From the NCBI GenBank assembly GCA_002753515.1, contig PEAK01000009.1, forward strand, positions 1 through 64,000: a DNA stretch of 64,000 nt. Direction: 5' to 3'. Positions 1-9,978 of this stretch are shown piece after piece; within the stretch, counting starts at the first letter, position 1; each line of letters opens with the position of its first letter. The position numbers and the translations under genes are program-made. The stretch is from Magnetococcales bacterium (GTDB lineage: Bacteria > Pseudomonadota > Magnetococcia > Magnetococcales > UBA8363). The notes under the pieces are model-generated. The model was not told the DNA's origin. It made no database searches and saw only the letters and a list, made by a program, of their open reading frames with translations.

Positions 1-78
1 ATGGAATCCATTGAGGCACGTTTGGAGCGAAAAAATGGCCTCGAGTGGTGGTCAATAAACATTTATCCCATGACTGGC

Positions 79-1485
79 TCATCGACTGGTTTGGGATAGT
101 TTATTTTTTCCTCGAGCCTTAGCGCGACTGGCCGTTTCAGCATCCTGTTTGGAGCGATTGAGAGCGAATTCGTGCCGCTTGCGTTCGGTGATATCGCGGC
201 AGATTCCAATCAGTCCAAGTGGCTCGTGTTCGGCATCGTAGAATGGAGTCTTGATGGTTTCGTAGTAGTGCCGTTCCCCGGATTTGGTTTCCACGACTTC
301 TTCGAGCGAAACGCTGTTGCCTTTTGCCAGCATTTGTAAGTCTGAGTTGTAGTAAGAGAGGGCCTCATCTGCCGGGAACAGGTCGAAACAGTTTGTGCCC
401 AGTATCTCCTGTTCACTGCGTCCAGTCCGAATTTCGAACGCCCGATTGCAGCCAATAAAGCGCAGGTCATTGTCTTTGATGAATATCAGATCAGGAATCG
501 TGTCTATGAGGGAGCGTATCAGTGCATAGTCGTGCGCAAGGCGGGTTTCGTAGTTCTTGCGATCATTAATGTCAATTATCTGGGAGACGAAATGGTGGGG
601 GTGCCCCAGAGGATCCCGAATCAAGGAGACACTGAGCAGAACCCACACATCTGAGCCATCCTTGCGGAGATAGCGCTTTTCCATTTGATAGCTGTTGGTC
701 ATGCCGGAGAGCAGCTCATGAACTTGTTGCAGATCCAGCTCCAGATCTTCAGGATGGGTAATATCCTGGAAGGTCCGCATCAGCAACTCCCGTTCATCAT
801 AGCCGGTGATTTCGCACAGGGCTCGGTTTACCTTGAGCCACTGCCCGTCGAGAGCGACCAGAGCCATACCGTGGGCGGCGAAGATGAAGGCATTGCGGAA
901 TTGAGGATCCAAAAAGGCGATGTCGAAGTCCGGCATGGGCTGGGTAACTTGCCGCAGTCGTTTTTCCTTCCTTCGGCGCAGTTGACGGTTTTCATTTTGC
1001 AACCGTTTGTTGTCCCGTTCCAGATATGCGAGACGTTTTTGCAGCGTGGTGCTGGGCAGGGGGGGGCGAGGATCATTCGATTGGTCGGCGTTGTCCAGGT
1101 GGCGGGCAATGTAGAGAAAGAAATTGGTATTCAAAGGGATGTATTGATGTTCCCAGATCTCCCCATCCAGAACACGTCTGATCTTGTTGGGCTGTTGACG
1201 TGCCAGGGTTTCGTCCGCCTTGCAGTGGGTACATCGGGTGCCTGCTCGGGGGATTCCGGTAGTTGCGAAACAAATCCGATCCTCTGCCGAAACAAACTGG
1301 CCCCGGCCCAGGGTGTTCCAACAGTAGCACGGGGGCTGAACCCCGCAATCCCGGGCCAAAAGGTTTGCATCCAACACCATCCGGTCCTTGCGCACCACCA
1401 TGGCAGGGACGTCAAATGCGTTCAGAATGGCCGCATAGGAGATCTCCTGCGTTGTTTTAACTGGGTAATCGAGAGTTTGTTTCAT
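79..1485 (-). CDS. PAS-domain sensor protein lacking a transmitter domain
   Basis: A soluble protein of about 468 residues with no membrane segment. The N-terminal 100 residues are Cys-rich and PAS-like (they include CTHCKADET). A short Lys/Arg/Gln-rich coiled coil follows, then two clear PAS folds, each closing with the usual PAC ending (IIDINDRKNYE and CRDITERKRHE). The chain ends a few residues after the second PAS, in AETASRAKARGKNKLSQTSR. In hybrid kinases the stretch AETASRAK is normally followed directly by the HisKA motif, so this looks like a sensor that lost its kinase half, or a stand-alone PAS protein. The ATG at 1485 was chosen; the longer frame to 1587 begins with TTG and adds a Cys-rich, unlikely extension. 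The Shine-Dalgarno is weak. The ligand is unknown. Confidence 0.75.
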   Translation of the reverse strand: MKQTLDYPVKTTQEISYAAILNAFDVPAMVVRKDRMVLDANLLARDCGVQPPCYCWNTLGRGQFVSAEDRICFATTGIPRAGTRCTHCKADETLARQQPNKIRRVLDGEIWEHQYIPLNTNFFLYIARHLDNADQSNDPRPPLPSTTLQKRLAYLERDNKRLQNENRQLRRRKEKRLRQVTQPMPDFDIAFLDPQFRNAFIFAAHGMALVALDGQWLKVNRALCEITGYDERELLMRTFQDITHPEDLELDLQQVHELLSGMTNSYQMEKRYLRKDGSDVWVLLSVSLIRDPLGHPHHFVSQIIDINDRKNYETRLAHDYALIRSLIDTIPDLIFIKDNDLRFIGCNRAFEIRTGRSEQEILGTNCFDLFPADEALSYYNSDLQMLAKGNSVSLEEVVETKSGERHYYETIKTPFYDAEHEPLGLIGICRDITERKRHEFALNRSKQDAETASRAKARGKNKLSQTSR

Positions 1486-1689
1486 TTCTGGGTTGCTCTG
1501 CAATTTAAGCTGGTATAGTCCACAAAAACAGGGGACTGGAAGCGCATTCACCCAGACATACCTGCAGTGGCTAATTATAAAATTCAAATTTTATCATAAA
1601 TTACCAAGCATACAAAGTGTTTTGTGGATGAACCATTAACTTTATATGGCTAGCATTGATCTTTCATAGATATAAGGCATGATTTTATT

Positions 1690-3483
1690 TTAAGAGTCTC
1701 TCAGACTACCCAGGCAGTCGGGCCACCAATAGATGGTGTCCGAGTCTTTTTGAACCAATCCAGCCACCGGACCATCCTGGGATATGACGAAAGCGATGGC
1801 CCCGGCACAATGACCAATAAAATTGACCGCAGAGGTATGTCTGGCCCCCAGGCGAGACAAATCCATGCGCACCGAGGGAAAAAACTGCTCTTCCACCCAG
1901 GAAACGATGCCCCCTTTCCAGGGGTTGGCCGTGATCATGGAGCCGAACGTCAACGGGGACAATCGGTCCGATAAAAACAAGGCCCCATCCACCAGGGTCA
2001 ATCGGGACAGGAGATCGGCATAACCCATCAATTCCCGCTTCAGACGCAAGCGCGACATCTCCCGTTGATGCCAATCTTTTTGATCATAATTGGCCGCGCT
2101 CCACTCTTCCATTTCGCGAAATGACTCCAACATGGCCGCGCCATCGGGTACCTTGTCCAGGGAAAACCTGGGCTCGGCCCCTCTCCAGGCACACTCTTCC
2201 AATGATTGCGGCAACCACAGGATGGTCCCCCCATTTTTTTTCGCCGCAGTGGCCAACAACAGTCGATCAATGAAATCCCGATAGACGTGCCAATATCCCA
2301 TACCAAAACGCTGGTAACCGGAATGATTTTGCACCTCACGCAACAGGTTCCACGCCAAAGGGCTGTCGGTGAATTGCGGCGGCAAAGGCTCCGAAAAGAA
2401 ACCGGAATCGATCCCGCCAATGACCTCGGTTCCCTTGAAAATTTGCAAACATCCCACCTTGCGCACCATGACGGTCAACATGGTATCGGGCGAACGATTA
2501 AAGCTGTGCGCATCAAAACGGTGGTGCGAGGCGCAATTGAAGTAGATGGTACCAAATATTTCCAAATCTTCGGGATTATCCTCAGCAGGCACAAGACCCA
2601 GAGTCGTGGTAACCGGATCGAAGGAGTGCGCCAATGCCACCAGGGCATCCACTTGAAAAGGGATGGCATGGTGAAATTTCAACACCATGGCATGACACTC
2701 CTCGGTGCGATAATCAGCCCACCCGGGAGGAAGTAGCGATACACTCAGTTCAACACCAACCTCTTCCTTACGTTGCAGGCTCGCTTGAAACACAACTTCC
2801 AACATGCGCTCCACATGGGAAGGCTTGGGCACATATCCCTCACTCTGACCATTCCTCCGCCACAGCTCCACCAATTTTTGAATGGTATGGGGATTGAACA
2901 TTCCCTTGGAAGTCTGACGCCGCACCGCCAGATCCAAATCTTCCCGGGCTTGTTGCAAGGCCAGTTCACCTTGTTTCCTTTCAATGATTCCCGCCAAGGT
3001 ACTCGATATCGCCAGAAGAAAATCTTCCTCGATTTCCTCACGTCGATGTCCTGCGGGCACATAGGTATTGATGACACCCAACAACCGTTTGCGCGACAAG
3101 ATGGGAATACAATAATGCCCATGGTCTTCCATGGCGGTGTAAGTGACATCGTGATGATCGTCAACATGGGGAGCGAAAATAACTTTTTTTGTCGATGCTG
3201 CCCGCCCACACAGGCAATATCCTTGGGGAATATTGGAACAAAGAGCGGTCTGCCGTTCAGAAAAACCGCGATTGACAATCAGTTTGAGGCCATCGGTTCG
3301 TTCGTCCAGCAAAAAAATAGCCCCTTTGCCCAACGACACCAACCCGGGGATGGAGAGTATCAACTCCAACATCCGTCCCAGTTGTTCTTCCAAGGTTAAG
3401 GGCTCCAGGGCCATGCTCAAGGCACGTTGTATTATTTTTTGTAATGTTTCGTAGTAGGAAACCCTTTTTTCAAGATCACACAT
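1690..3483 (-). CDS. GAF-domain protein with C-terminal diadenylate-cyclase-like (DisA_N-type) domain
   Basis: About 597 residues, no membrane segment. Residues ~20-180 form a GAF domain (IFLLDERTDGLKLIVNRGF, then a hydrophobic closing helix). A short helix links it to a middle region that resembles the sensor regions preceding DAC domains in proteobacterial cyclases (inference). The C-terminal ~120 residues carry the two hallmarks of c-di-AMP synthases in the correct order: DGA near residue 499 (TLVDGALFLSD) and RHT near residue 548 (LGARHTSAVNF), followed by a FVISQDGPV strand. The classical second motif is RHR; here the third residue is Thr, and the spacing of about 49 residues is longer than the usual ~32, so activity is not assured. 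The ATG at 3483 has GGGGGAAGAG just upstream; the longer frame starts with TTG. No c-di-AMP effector or phosphodiesterase lies nearby. Confidence 0.7.
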   Translation of the reverse strand: MCDLEKRVSYYETLQKIIQRALSMALEPLTLEEQLGRMLELILSIPGLVSLGKGAIFLLDERTDGLKLIVNRGFSERQTALCSNIPQGYCLCGRAASTKKVIFAPHVDDHHDVTYTAMEDHGHYCIPILSRKRLLGVINTYVPAGHRREEIEEDFLLAISSTLAGIIERKQGELALQQAREDLDLAVRRQTSKGMFNPHTIQKLVELWRRNGQSEGYVPKPSHVERMLEVVFQASLQRKEEVGVELSVSLLPPGWADYRTEECHAMVLKFHHAIPFQVDALVALAHSFDPVTTTLGLVPAEDNPEDLEIFGTIYFNCASHHRFDAHSFNRSPDTMLTVMVRKVGCLQIFKGTEVIGGIDSGFFSEPLPPQFTDSPLAWNLLREVQNHSGYQRFGMGYWHVYRDFIDRLLLATAAKKNGGTILWLPQSLEECAWRGAEPRFSLDKVPDGAAMLESFREMEEWSAANYDQKDWHQREMSRLRLKRELMGYADLLSRLTLVDGALFLSDRLSPLTFGSMITANPWKGGIVSWVEEQFFPSVRMDLSRLGARHTSAVNFIGHCAGAIAFVISQDGPVAGLVQKDSDTIYWWPDCLGSLRDS

Positions 3484-3659
3484 GCCTCTTCCCCCGGATT
3501 GCACCTCGCCCAAGCCTTCTTGGAACCACTCGCAACAGAGTAACGGTTGGCCGACCGGAATCTCAACATAATTTTTCCTGGTCAACCAACCTTTGGCCCC
3601 AATTGACGTTGAAAACGTCTCGGTTTTGGCAAATCTCGATCCCCCTGATAGCTGACAAA

Positions 3660-4544
3660 TCAGGCTGATGCTGCTTTCAGACTCAAGAAATAATCGTAAG
3701 CCTCTTTGGGACGCATGTTTTCATGGACCACTTTCCGCACCGCCTGAATCATGGCTACAGGTGCCTCCGATTGAAAGATGTTCCGCCCCATATCAACGCC
3801 AGCGGCCCCCTGATCCACCGCTTGAAACGCCATGTTCAAAGCTTCATCCTCCGGCATTTTTTTGCCGCCGGCAATGACAATGGGTACTGGACACGAAGCG
3901 GTTACGGTCTCAAAGCCTTCTGAAACAAAATAGGTTTTGACGTAGGTAGCCCCCAACTCGGCACAAATACGGGTCGCCAAACGCATGTATTGGGCATCGC
4001 GGGTCAATTGTTTCCCCACCGCCGTGACCCCCAGAACCGGGACGCCATAACGATTTCCCGCATCAACCAATTGGGTCATGTTATGGACGGAACGGCTTTC
4101 AAACTCGCCGCCGATGAACACTTGAACCGCCACCGCCGCAACGTTGAGCCGAATGGCATCCTCCATGGACACGGCAATCTGCTCATCCGAAAGTTCTTTA
4201 AGTATGCTCGGACCGCCACTGGCCCGCAGAACCACCCCCTTGTTAAAAGTCGGAGGGGTCATCGAGCGCAACACACCCCGGGTACACATCAAGGTGTCGG
4301 CATAACCCAATAAGGGATTGATCGTTATATCAATACGCTCCAATCCTGACGTCGGACCCATGAAATAACCATGGTCCACCGCCAGCATCACCGTTCGTCC
4401 ACTTGCCGGTGAAAAGATATGCGCCAAACGGTTTTTCATCCCCCAATCCAAATTTTGGCACCCTTTCAATGGAAAAGGTGCCGCAGTCTGCGGGCGATCC
4501 AAAAAGTATTCCTTGGTTTCTGTCATGTTGTCGGTATCGGCCAT
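3660..4544 (-). CDS. lsrF: 3-hydroxy-5-phosphonooxypentane-2,4-dione thiolase-like (LsrF family)
   Basis: A 294-residue class I aldolase-fold (DeoC/FbaB/LsrF) protein. Long stretches match what I recall of E. coli Lsr[12 protein letters not shown] near the N-terminus, [47 protein letters not shown] and the C-terminal [12 protein letters not shown]. In enteric bacteria LsrF cleaves the isomerised phospho-AI-2 product, transferring an acetyl group to CoA, as the last step of autoinducer-2 catabolism. The catalytic Schiff-base Lys is expected within TYVKTYFV. Length is normal. No LsrK, LsrR, LsrG or Lsr ABC transporter gene lies in the window, so the substrate in this organism is open. The ATG at 4544 was kept. 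Confidence 0.88.
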   Translation of the reverse strand: MADTDNMTETKEYFLDRPQTAAPFPLKGCQNLDWGMKNRLAHIFSPASGRTVMLAVDHGYFMGPTSGLERIDITINPLLGYADTLMCTRGVLRSMTPPTFNKGVVLRASGGPSILKELSDEQIAVSMEDAIRLNVAAVAVQVFIGGEFESRSVHNMTQLVDAGNRYGVPVLGVTAVGKQLTRDAQYMRLATRICAELGATYVKTYFVSEGFETVTASCPVPIVIAGGKKMPEDEALNMAFQAVDQGAAGVDMGRNIFQSEAPVAMIQAVRKVVHENMRPKEAYDYFLSLKAASA

Positions 4545-4683
4545 GTTTTATATTTCCCGGGCTAGCGATTGATTGAAAAACAATAAAAATACGCTTCTCG
4601 TACTGCGATTAACACAACGCGAAAGACTTCCATGCTTGATTACCGCGTATCAACACATGAAGAGGGTTCGCGTGGCACCCTAT

Positions 4684-5859
4684 TTAACGCATACCCGCCC
4701 GGCTGGGGTCGATGATGGGCAGTCTCACCGTCACCGTGGTCATTCCCTCACGGGAAGTATCCAGAGAAATGTTCCCGCCGTGCATTTTGGTAACCAACCA
4801 AGCTGAATAGGTCCCCAGTCCGGTGCCCGTTAACTTCCCGAAGGTGACATATTTTTCGAAAAATCGTTGCCGAATGGCTTCGGGAACTGCCCCGGTATTG
4901 GTGATTTGGATGACCTCTTCATCTCCCTGGCGATTCAACGACACCTGGAGTACCCCTCCCATGGGTGAAGCCTCGATGGCGTTCAACAGCAAATTATACA
5001 GCATGGGATAACACAGCATTCTTTCACCAAATACCGGAAAAACAGGCCCGGAATTCCCAGTGCCGTCACAGTGAACAATGGTCTGAATCCGTTTGTTGGC
5101 GATGTGCTTGCGCAAATCGTTGAGGATTCTTTCCACTTCAGAGTAAAGGTCAAACCGCTCCGGCTGCAATGTGTATTGACCCGACTCCATTTTGATCAAA
5201 TCAGTAGAACGATTGATCATCTCCAACAGGGTATAACCGTTTCTCTCTATCATCTTCAGCAAGGCCTTCTGGCCCTCGGTGAGATTGTCGTCCTCCAACA
5301 TCACCTCCGGCACCCCGATGATCCCCGCCAAGGGTCCCTTGAGGTCATGGCGAGAGAGTCGTTCCACATCCTCGCGAATCTTCAAAGCCTCTTCCAGTTC
5401 ACGATTTTTTTTCTCCAGCTCCCGTCTGGCAACCAGCAGGTCGTAGGTATTTTTCACCCGCGCCAAGACAATGGCCGCGCTGGAGGGTTTGCGGATGTAG
5501 TCGACGGCACCCATGGCCAAACCCATGGTCTCATCCTGAAAATCCTGTTTGGCAGTGAGAAAAAGAATTGGAATCTCGGCAGCACTCGGAATAGACTTGA
5601 GTTGCCGACAGGTTTCGTAACCATCCATGCCAGGCATGAGGATGTCCAACAAGATAACGTCGGGCAAGGTTCGCTGAATGACCTTCAAGGCCATCTGCCC
5701 ATGGGTAGCCACAAGAACCTGGAAGTGGGTTGCCAAAGCAGCTCGTATGGTATGGATGCTCTCCGGGGCATCATCAACGATCAGAACGACCCCGGCCACG
5801 GTAGATGGTGTCCCATTGACGTACGGTGTATTCATGGCCAGCCCCCCCTTTCGATTCAT
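4684..5859 (-). CDS. Response regulator-histidine kinase fusion (REC-HisKA-HATPase)
   Basis: A 391-residue cytoplasmic protein. Residues ~24-140 are a receiver domain with the acidic pair D29/D30, phosphoacceptor D72 in LLDILMPGMDG, and a conserved Lys in YIRKP. A coiled coil (~145-168) leads to a HisKA segment with H171 in LSRHDLKGPLAG. A HATPase_c domain follows, with its N-box in YNLLLNAIEAS and a G-box in TGTGLGTYSAW. The receiver probably takes phosphate or signal from the upstream hybrid kinase: the ATG at 5859 overlaps that gene's TGA by four bases, implying translational coupling. A second ATG at 5835 has a stronger Shine-Dalgarno (AAAGGGGGG) and may be used as well. No DNA-binding output domain is present. 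Confidence 0.9.
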   Translation of the reverse strand: MNRKGGLAMNTPYVNGTPSTVAGVVLIVDDAPESIHTIRAALATHFQVLVATHGQMALKVIQRTLPDVILLDILMPGMDGYETCRQLKSIPSAAEIPILFLTAKQDFQDETMGLAMGAVDYIRKPSSAAIVLARVKNTYDLLVARRELEKKNRELEEALKIREDVERLSRHDLKGPLAGIIGVPEVMLEDDNLTEGQKALLKMIERNGYTLLEMINRSTDLIKMESGQYTLQPERFDLYSEVERILNDLRKHIANKRIQTIVHCDGTGNSGPVFPVFGERMLCYPMLYNLLLNAIEASPMGGVLQVSLNRQGDEEVIQITNTGAVPEAIRQRFFEKYVTFGKLTGTGLGTYSAWLVTKMHGGNISLDTSREGMTTVTVRLPIIDPSRAGMR

Positions 5860-8800
5860 TGATCATGGTACCCCTCCAGTTGCACCCCGACTTGCAACGC
5901 CCACTTCTCCAATGTTTCCAGACATCCTTCGTAATCGTAGTCACCCAATTGCTGTCTCAGGATATTCAGTTGTTCGCGGTCGCTGGCTCTTTTGGCGAAT
6001 TTTCCCATTTCCTCAATCACCATCTCCGCCTCCGCATTGTAATTGCGCAATAATGTTGCAGCCTGCTGGAACAGGGGAATCAGCATGACCATATTACTGG
6101 GGGCGTCACGTGCTGGAGGTCGGCTTTCCACCGGCTTCGGCAAGACCGATTCAAGGGTCAGGAGAACCGCCGTCAACTCCCGGGAAGCACTCTCCAGCAG
6201 AAAACCGATCTGTTCCACCCCCACTTTTTTCCGGGCAGCATCTTCGATCAATTGCGCTGCCCGACTCAAGGTGGTTGCACCAATGGTGGCCGAGACACCC
6301 TTGAGGGTGTGAGCGGTACGTTCCAAATCAGACCACGCCCTGGCCTCCAGGAGGTTGGCCATGGTGCGGCAGGAATCCGCCTGTAACCGGGCAAAGCGGG
6401 AAAGAATATTCAGATACAGTTCCACATCATTGCCCATGTGGCTCAAGGCGGAACGGGTGTCAAGACCTGGCAACTCGGGAAGTCCTTCCGGCACCTGGGA
6501 GTCGGCAATCACGGCGATACCCGCATCCGCTAAAGGTTCGTCGACCACGGTAATCCATTTGGCCAACGTAGCGTAAAGCAACTTGGGATCGATTGGCTTG
6601 GAAACATAATCGTTCATACCCGCCGCCAGACAAATTTCCCGATCCCCCATCATGGCATTGGCAGTCATGGCGATAATGGGCAATTTCTCAAAGCCTTTCT
6701 CCTGCCGGATGCGACGGGTGGCCTCATAGCCGTCCATCACCGGCATCTGAACATCCATGAGGACGGCATCAAACGGACGTTCAAAAACCCTCTCGACAGC
6801 TTCCACACCGTTGGTAACTATTTCCACCTGAAGTCCGACCTGGCTCAAGATTCCCGAAGCCACCTCCTGATTGATTTCGTTATCTTCCACCAGCAGCACC
6901 TTTTTGCCGACCATTTGTCGCGGGTGGTACTCCCCGATACGGGGAACGGCTTGCCCCCCCAAGGCATGCGCAATCATCTCCACCAGGGTTGAAGCGGTTA
7001 CCGGCTTCATCAGGAAATGGGAAACGCCCTCCCGAACCGAGGTGGACATCAACTCCTCTCGGCCATAGGCGGTAACCAGAACCATGTTCGGAGCGCAATC
7101 CCCCAGTTCAACGCGAATGGTATGGATTGCCTCCAGTCCGTCCATGCCCGGCATACGCCAATCCATCAGCACCAGATCGAACGGCGTGCCGTCTTGAGCA
7201 GCCCGGACGGCCATTTCCACGGCTTGTTGACCATTTTCCGCCTCTTCAACCAAACATTGAAAAGGGACCAACATGTCACGGCAAACGCGGCGCGCCATGG
7301 AATGATCATCCACCACAAGAATATGCAACCCGGCGAGCTGGGAAGGGGAGACCAGGGGCGCGGAAAGATTTTCCTCCCTGGCCAAAGGCAAGGCGAGCTG
7401 GAAGCTGAAAACACTTCCCCGGCTCGGTTCGCTGGTCATGTGCATTTGGCCACCCATCTGTTCCACCAGGTGACGACTGATGGCCAACCCGAGCCCGGTG
7501 CCGCCAAATTTGCGGGTCGTCGAAGCATCCGCCTGTGTAAAGGAGCTGAAGAGCCGCTCCATCTGCTCAGGGGTCATGCCAATGCCCGTGTCCCGGACCC
7601 GGAAAAGTACCCGGGCATCATTTTCGTTGCTATCGACAAGCTGAATCTCAAAGCAAACTTCGCCGTGTTCGGTAAATTTGATGGCATTACCCACCAGATT
7701 GAGCAAAACCTGCCCAAGGCGTAACGGATCACCCATCAGCAACTTGGGAATCCGATGATCCACAGCCACGATCAACTCCAGGGATTTATCCTGCGCCTTC
7801 GGTGCCACCATGGCCGTCACCTGATCCGCCACTTTGTCCACCGAAAAAGGGATGGTTTCCAACGTCAGTTTGCCCGCCTCGATCTTGGAAAAATCCAAAA
7901 TATCGTTGATGATGTGCAACAATGATCGACTGGCCTCATCGATGCGGGAAAGATAATGCATCTGTTGGGAAGCAAGGGGGGATTGCATGATCAGGTGGGT
8001 CATCCCCATGATGGCATTGATGGGGGTGCGAATTTCATGGCTCATATTGGCCAGGAATAGCGATTTGGTCCGGCTGGCACCCTCGGCCAATTTTTTCGCT
8101 GCGGACAAAACGCTCGTCTCGCGATGCAGCACCAAGTAATAGGCGAGCATCAACAGGCTGACCAACAGGGTGATGAAAATGCCCAGCATCCGATTAACCA
8201 GAGTGGCTACTTCAGGCTGAAGCATCAGCATCGACCAACCATCCCGATTGATCAAGAGACGCCCGACCAGGTATTGTTTATGGTTCAGGGTCAGTTTATC
8301 GCCATTGTGCAACTCCCCCTTGAAGAGGGGTGGAATATCGGCCAACGATCCGAACTGTTTGGTCTTTTCCAATTGTTGCATGGTATCCCGGGACAACGGC
8401 CACAACGGTTGCGGGGGGATCCCCTTTTGGCTGGACAACAACGCCACACCCTCCGCGTTGAGCAAAAAGACTTCGCCAAACTGTTTGAATCCCAACTCGT
8501 CCGGGCTCAAAGTTTTCTTGACCACCGCCACGCCAATAACTTTTTTGTGGTCATCGGAAAAGATGGAAGCGCCAGAAAAATAACCGGGTTCCTTGCTTGT
8601 AACGCCGTAGGCGAAATAGCTGCCTTTCTTTCCCTCCATGGCTTGCTGAAAGTAGGGGCGAAATTTAAAATTTTGTCCGATAAAGCTGGTCGGGGTGTTG
8701 CGATTGGACGATGCCAGCGTCACCCCTTCGCTGTCCATGAGGTAAGCGATGCCATTGTCTACTGTGGAGGCGATCTGATCCACGGCATGATTGGCCGTAC

Positions 8801-9794
8801 TGATCATTTCCGGCGGCAAAACACCTTCCCGAAAATAATCATCAGTAATCCCGGCCAAGGCGACCACCCCACCATCCACAGCGTAAATCTCTCGGTTCAA
8901 GCGATTGACCAGGGAGTCCAGGTTGACGCGCAGGAGTCCTGATCGTTCCTGTTGGTAGAGTTTTCCCAACAGTTCGGTCAGGGTCCAACCACCCCCGATC
9001 AGCAGGGTGAACCCCAGCATGAAAGCAATAAAATAGTATCTGTTTTTTTGGAAGAGCGGGGAATCGTCGGAGCGCCCGGTTTCCATTCTCCAGATGGCCA
9101 GAGTCAGGATTCCCGCCATCGAAGCCCGGGCCAGTTGAATGGGAAAGCCTATCCCATGCAGAAATGTCTCATAGTTCAGGATAACGGTAGTCCAGATGGC
9201 GGTTTGGGGAACCACCAACCCGCTGACAACGCCATATCCCGCCATGGCCAAGGAGCCGATTCGCAACCATCCCCTCTGTTGTTTGGAATTTCTCGCCCCC
9301 TCACGCCACAGCAGCCAAGCGCCTGCCACACAGGCGGGAAAAGCCAATCCGTAGCGGACCATGCTGGGAAAAACCTCCACCCCCTGACTCCAGGAGAACA
9401 CCCCCACGGCAGCCAACGGCACCAGGGAAATGCCAGGACGATACGTTCGACCCAGATAATGAGCGCCCCCCCGCAGGGTGAACTCCGCCAAAAAGAGATA
9501 AGACAAGGTCAGCAGAGTCGTCACGCCGAAGCGATACCCCGGAAAATCTCCCACCGCCATGCCGATCAATTCCAACCATTCCACCACACCGTGTACCAGC
9601 GCGAATCGCCCCAGAAGTCGCCAGGAGAGGGGGGATGTTTCTTCTCTGGGCATCGACAGGCAGACCACGCCCAAAATCAGGAAGCTGAGCCCGTAGATAA
9701 AATAAATATAATCCATCTGCTCTACAAAAAAACCGTCTCGCAAAAACGCCAGCGCGTGGAAGCCATCGGTAAGATTGGATGACAAATGAGACAT
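5856..9794 (-). CDS. Membrane hybrid histidine kinase with Cache sensor, two receivers and HPt
   Basis: A 1312-residue BarA-like hybrid kinase. The first ~280 residues contain about eight hydrophobic helices, an unusual multi-pass sensor module. A periplasmic Cache-type domain follows (~290-530, with [14 protein letters not shown] and [15 protein letters not shown]), then one more membrane helix (~545-565). The transmitter has H586 in [12 protein letters not shown], an N-box in LVGNAIKFT and G-boxes. Two receiver domains follow, with phospho-Asp near 880 ([11 protein letters not shown]) and 1013 ([11 protein letters not shown]). A C-terminal HPt domain has its His near 1161 ([13 protein letters not shown]). 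It therefore holds a complete His-Asp-His relay. The downstream REC-HK gene overlaps by ATGA. A palindrome overlaps a candidate promoter upstream (9913-9942). Confidence 0.95.
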   Translation of the reverse strand: MSHLSSNLTDGFHALAFLRDGFFVEQMDYIYFIYGLSFLILGVVCLSMPREETSPLSWRLLGRFALVHGVVEWLELIGMAVGDFPGYRFGVTTLLTLSYLFLAEFTLRGGAHYLGRTYRPGISLVPLAAVGVFSWSQGVEVFPSMVRYGLAFPACVAGAWLLWREGARNSKQQRGWLRIGSLAMAGYGVVSGLVVPQTAIWTTVILNYETFLHGIGFPIQLARASMAGILTLAIWRMETGRSDDSPLFQKNRYYFIAFMLGFTLLIGGGWTLTELLGKLYQQERSGLLRVNLDSLVNRLNREIYAVDGGVVALAGITDDYFREGVLPPEMISTANHAVDQIASTVDNGIAYLMDSEGVTLASSNRNTPTSFIGQNFKFRPYFQQAMEGKKGSYFAYGVTSKEPGYFSGASIFSDDHKKVIGVAVVKKTLSPDELGFKQFGEVFLLNAEGVALLSSQKGIPPQPLWPLSRDTMQQLEKTKQFGSLADIPPLFKGELHNGDKLTLNHKQYLVGRLLINRDGWSMLMLQPEVATLVNRMLGIFITLLVSLLMLAYYLVLHRETSVLSAAKKLAEGASRTKSLFLANMSHEIRTPINAIMGMTHLIMQSPLASQQMHYLSRIDEASRSLLHIINDILDFSKIEAGKLTLETIPFSVDKVADQVTAMVAPKAQDKSLELIVAVDHRIPKLLMGDPLRLGQVLLNLVGNAIKFTEHGEVCFEIQLVDSNENDARVLFRVRDTGIGMTPEQMERLFSSFTQADASTTRKFGGTGLGLAISRHLVEQMGGQMHMTSEPSRGSVFSFQLALPLAREENLSAPLVSPSQLAGLHILVVDDHSMARRVCRDMLVPFQCLVEEAENGQQAVEMAVRAAQDGTPFDLVLMDWRMPGMDGLEAIHTIRVELGDCAPNMVLVTAYGREELMSTSVREGVSHFLMKPVTASTLVEMIAHALGGQAVPRIGEYHPRQMVGKKVLLVEDNEINQEVASGILSQVGLQVEIVTNGVEAVERVFERPFDAVLMDVQMPVMDGYEATRRIRQEKGFEKLPIIAMTANAMMGDREICLAAGMNDYVSKPIDPKLLYATLAKWITVVDEPLADAGIAVIADSQVPEGLPELPGLDTRSALSHMGNDVELYLNILSRFARLQADSCRTMANLLEARAWSDLERTAHTLKGVSATIGATTLSRAAQLIEDAARKKVGVEQIGFLLESASRELTAVLLTLESVLPKPVESRPPARDAPSNMVMLIPLFQQAATLLRNYNAEAEMVIEEMGKFAKRASDREQLNILRQQLGDYDYEGCLETLEKWALQVGVQLEGYHDQ

Positions 9795-9912
9795 GCTATT
9801 TCCCGATCACTAGCAAAACTTGCGAAACAACCGAACGGCGTCCCCTATGGAAGTGGGTCGGTTATCCTTAAACGTCACCGAAAAACCTTGTAAACAGATG
9901 GGCCTGAGGGTT

Positions 9913-9941
9913 AATGTATATTAATCTTGCAAATATTGCAA
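9913..9941 (-). promoter_or_regulatory. Candidate sigma-70 promoter of the hybrid kinase operon
   Basis: On the minus strand a TTGCAA -35 box (9936-9941) and a TACATT -10 box (9913-9918) are separated by exactly 17 bases. The hybrid kinase start codon is about 115 bases downstream. The boxes match the consensus at four to five of six positions. A perfect palindrome overlaps the -35 and spacer. Confidence 0.4.
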
Positions 9942-9942
9942 G
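9926..9942. promoter_or_regulatory. Perfect 17-bp palindrome, candidate operator
   Basis: CTTGCAAATATTGCAAG has 7-base arms around a 3-base centre. A further TGCAA half-site follows at 9945-9949. It lies between the end of copA and the hybrid kinase gene and overlaps the candidate -35 region, which is where a repressor or activator of the kinase operon would bind. The cognate regulator is not identifiable here. Confidence 0.45.
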
Positions 9943-9978
9943 CACTGCAAAGCATATAATCCCGAAATATTACCGTCA

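Noticed and set aside
1-62. Short minus-strand frame open to the left edge, starting with ATG at 62
   Set aside because: Only about 20 codons are visible and none is recognisable. It might be the start of a gene beyond the window, but the evidence is too thin to call.
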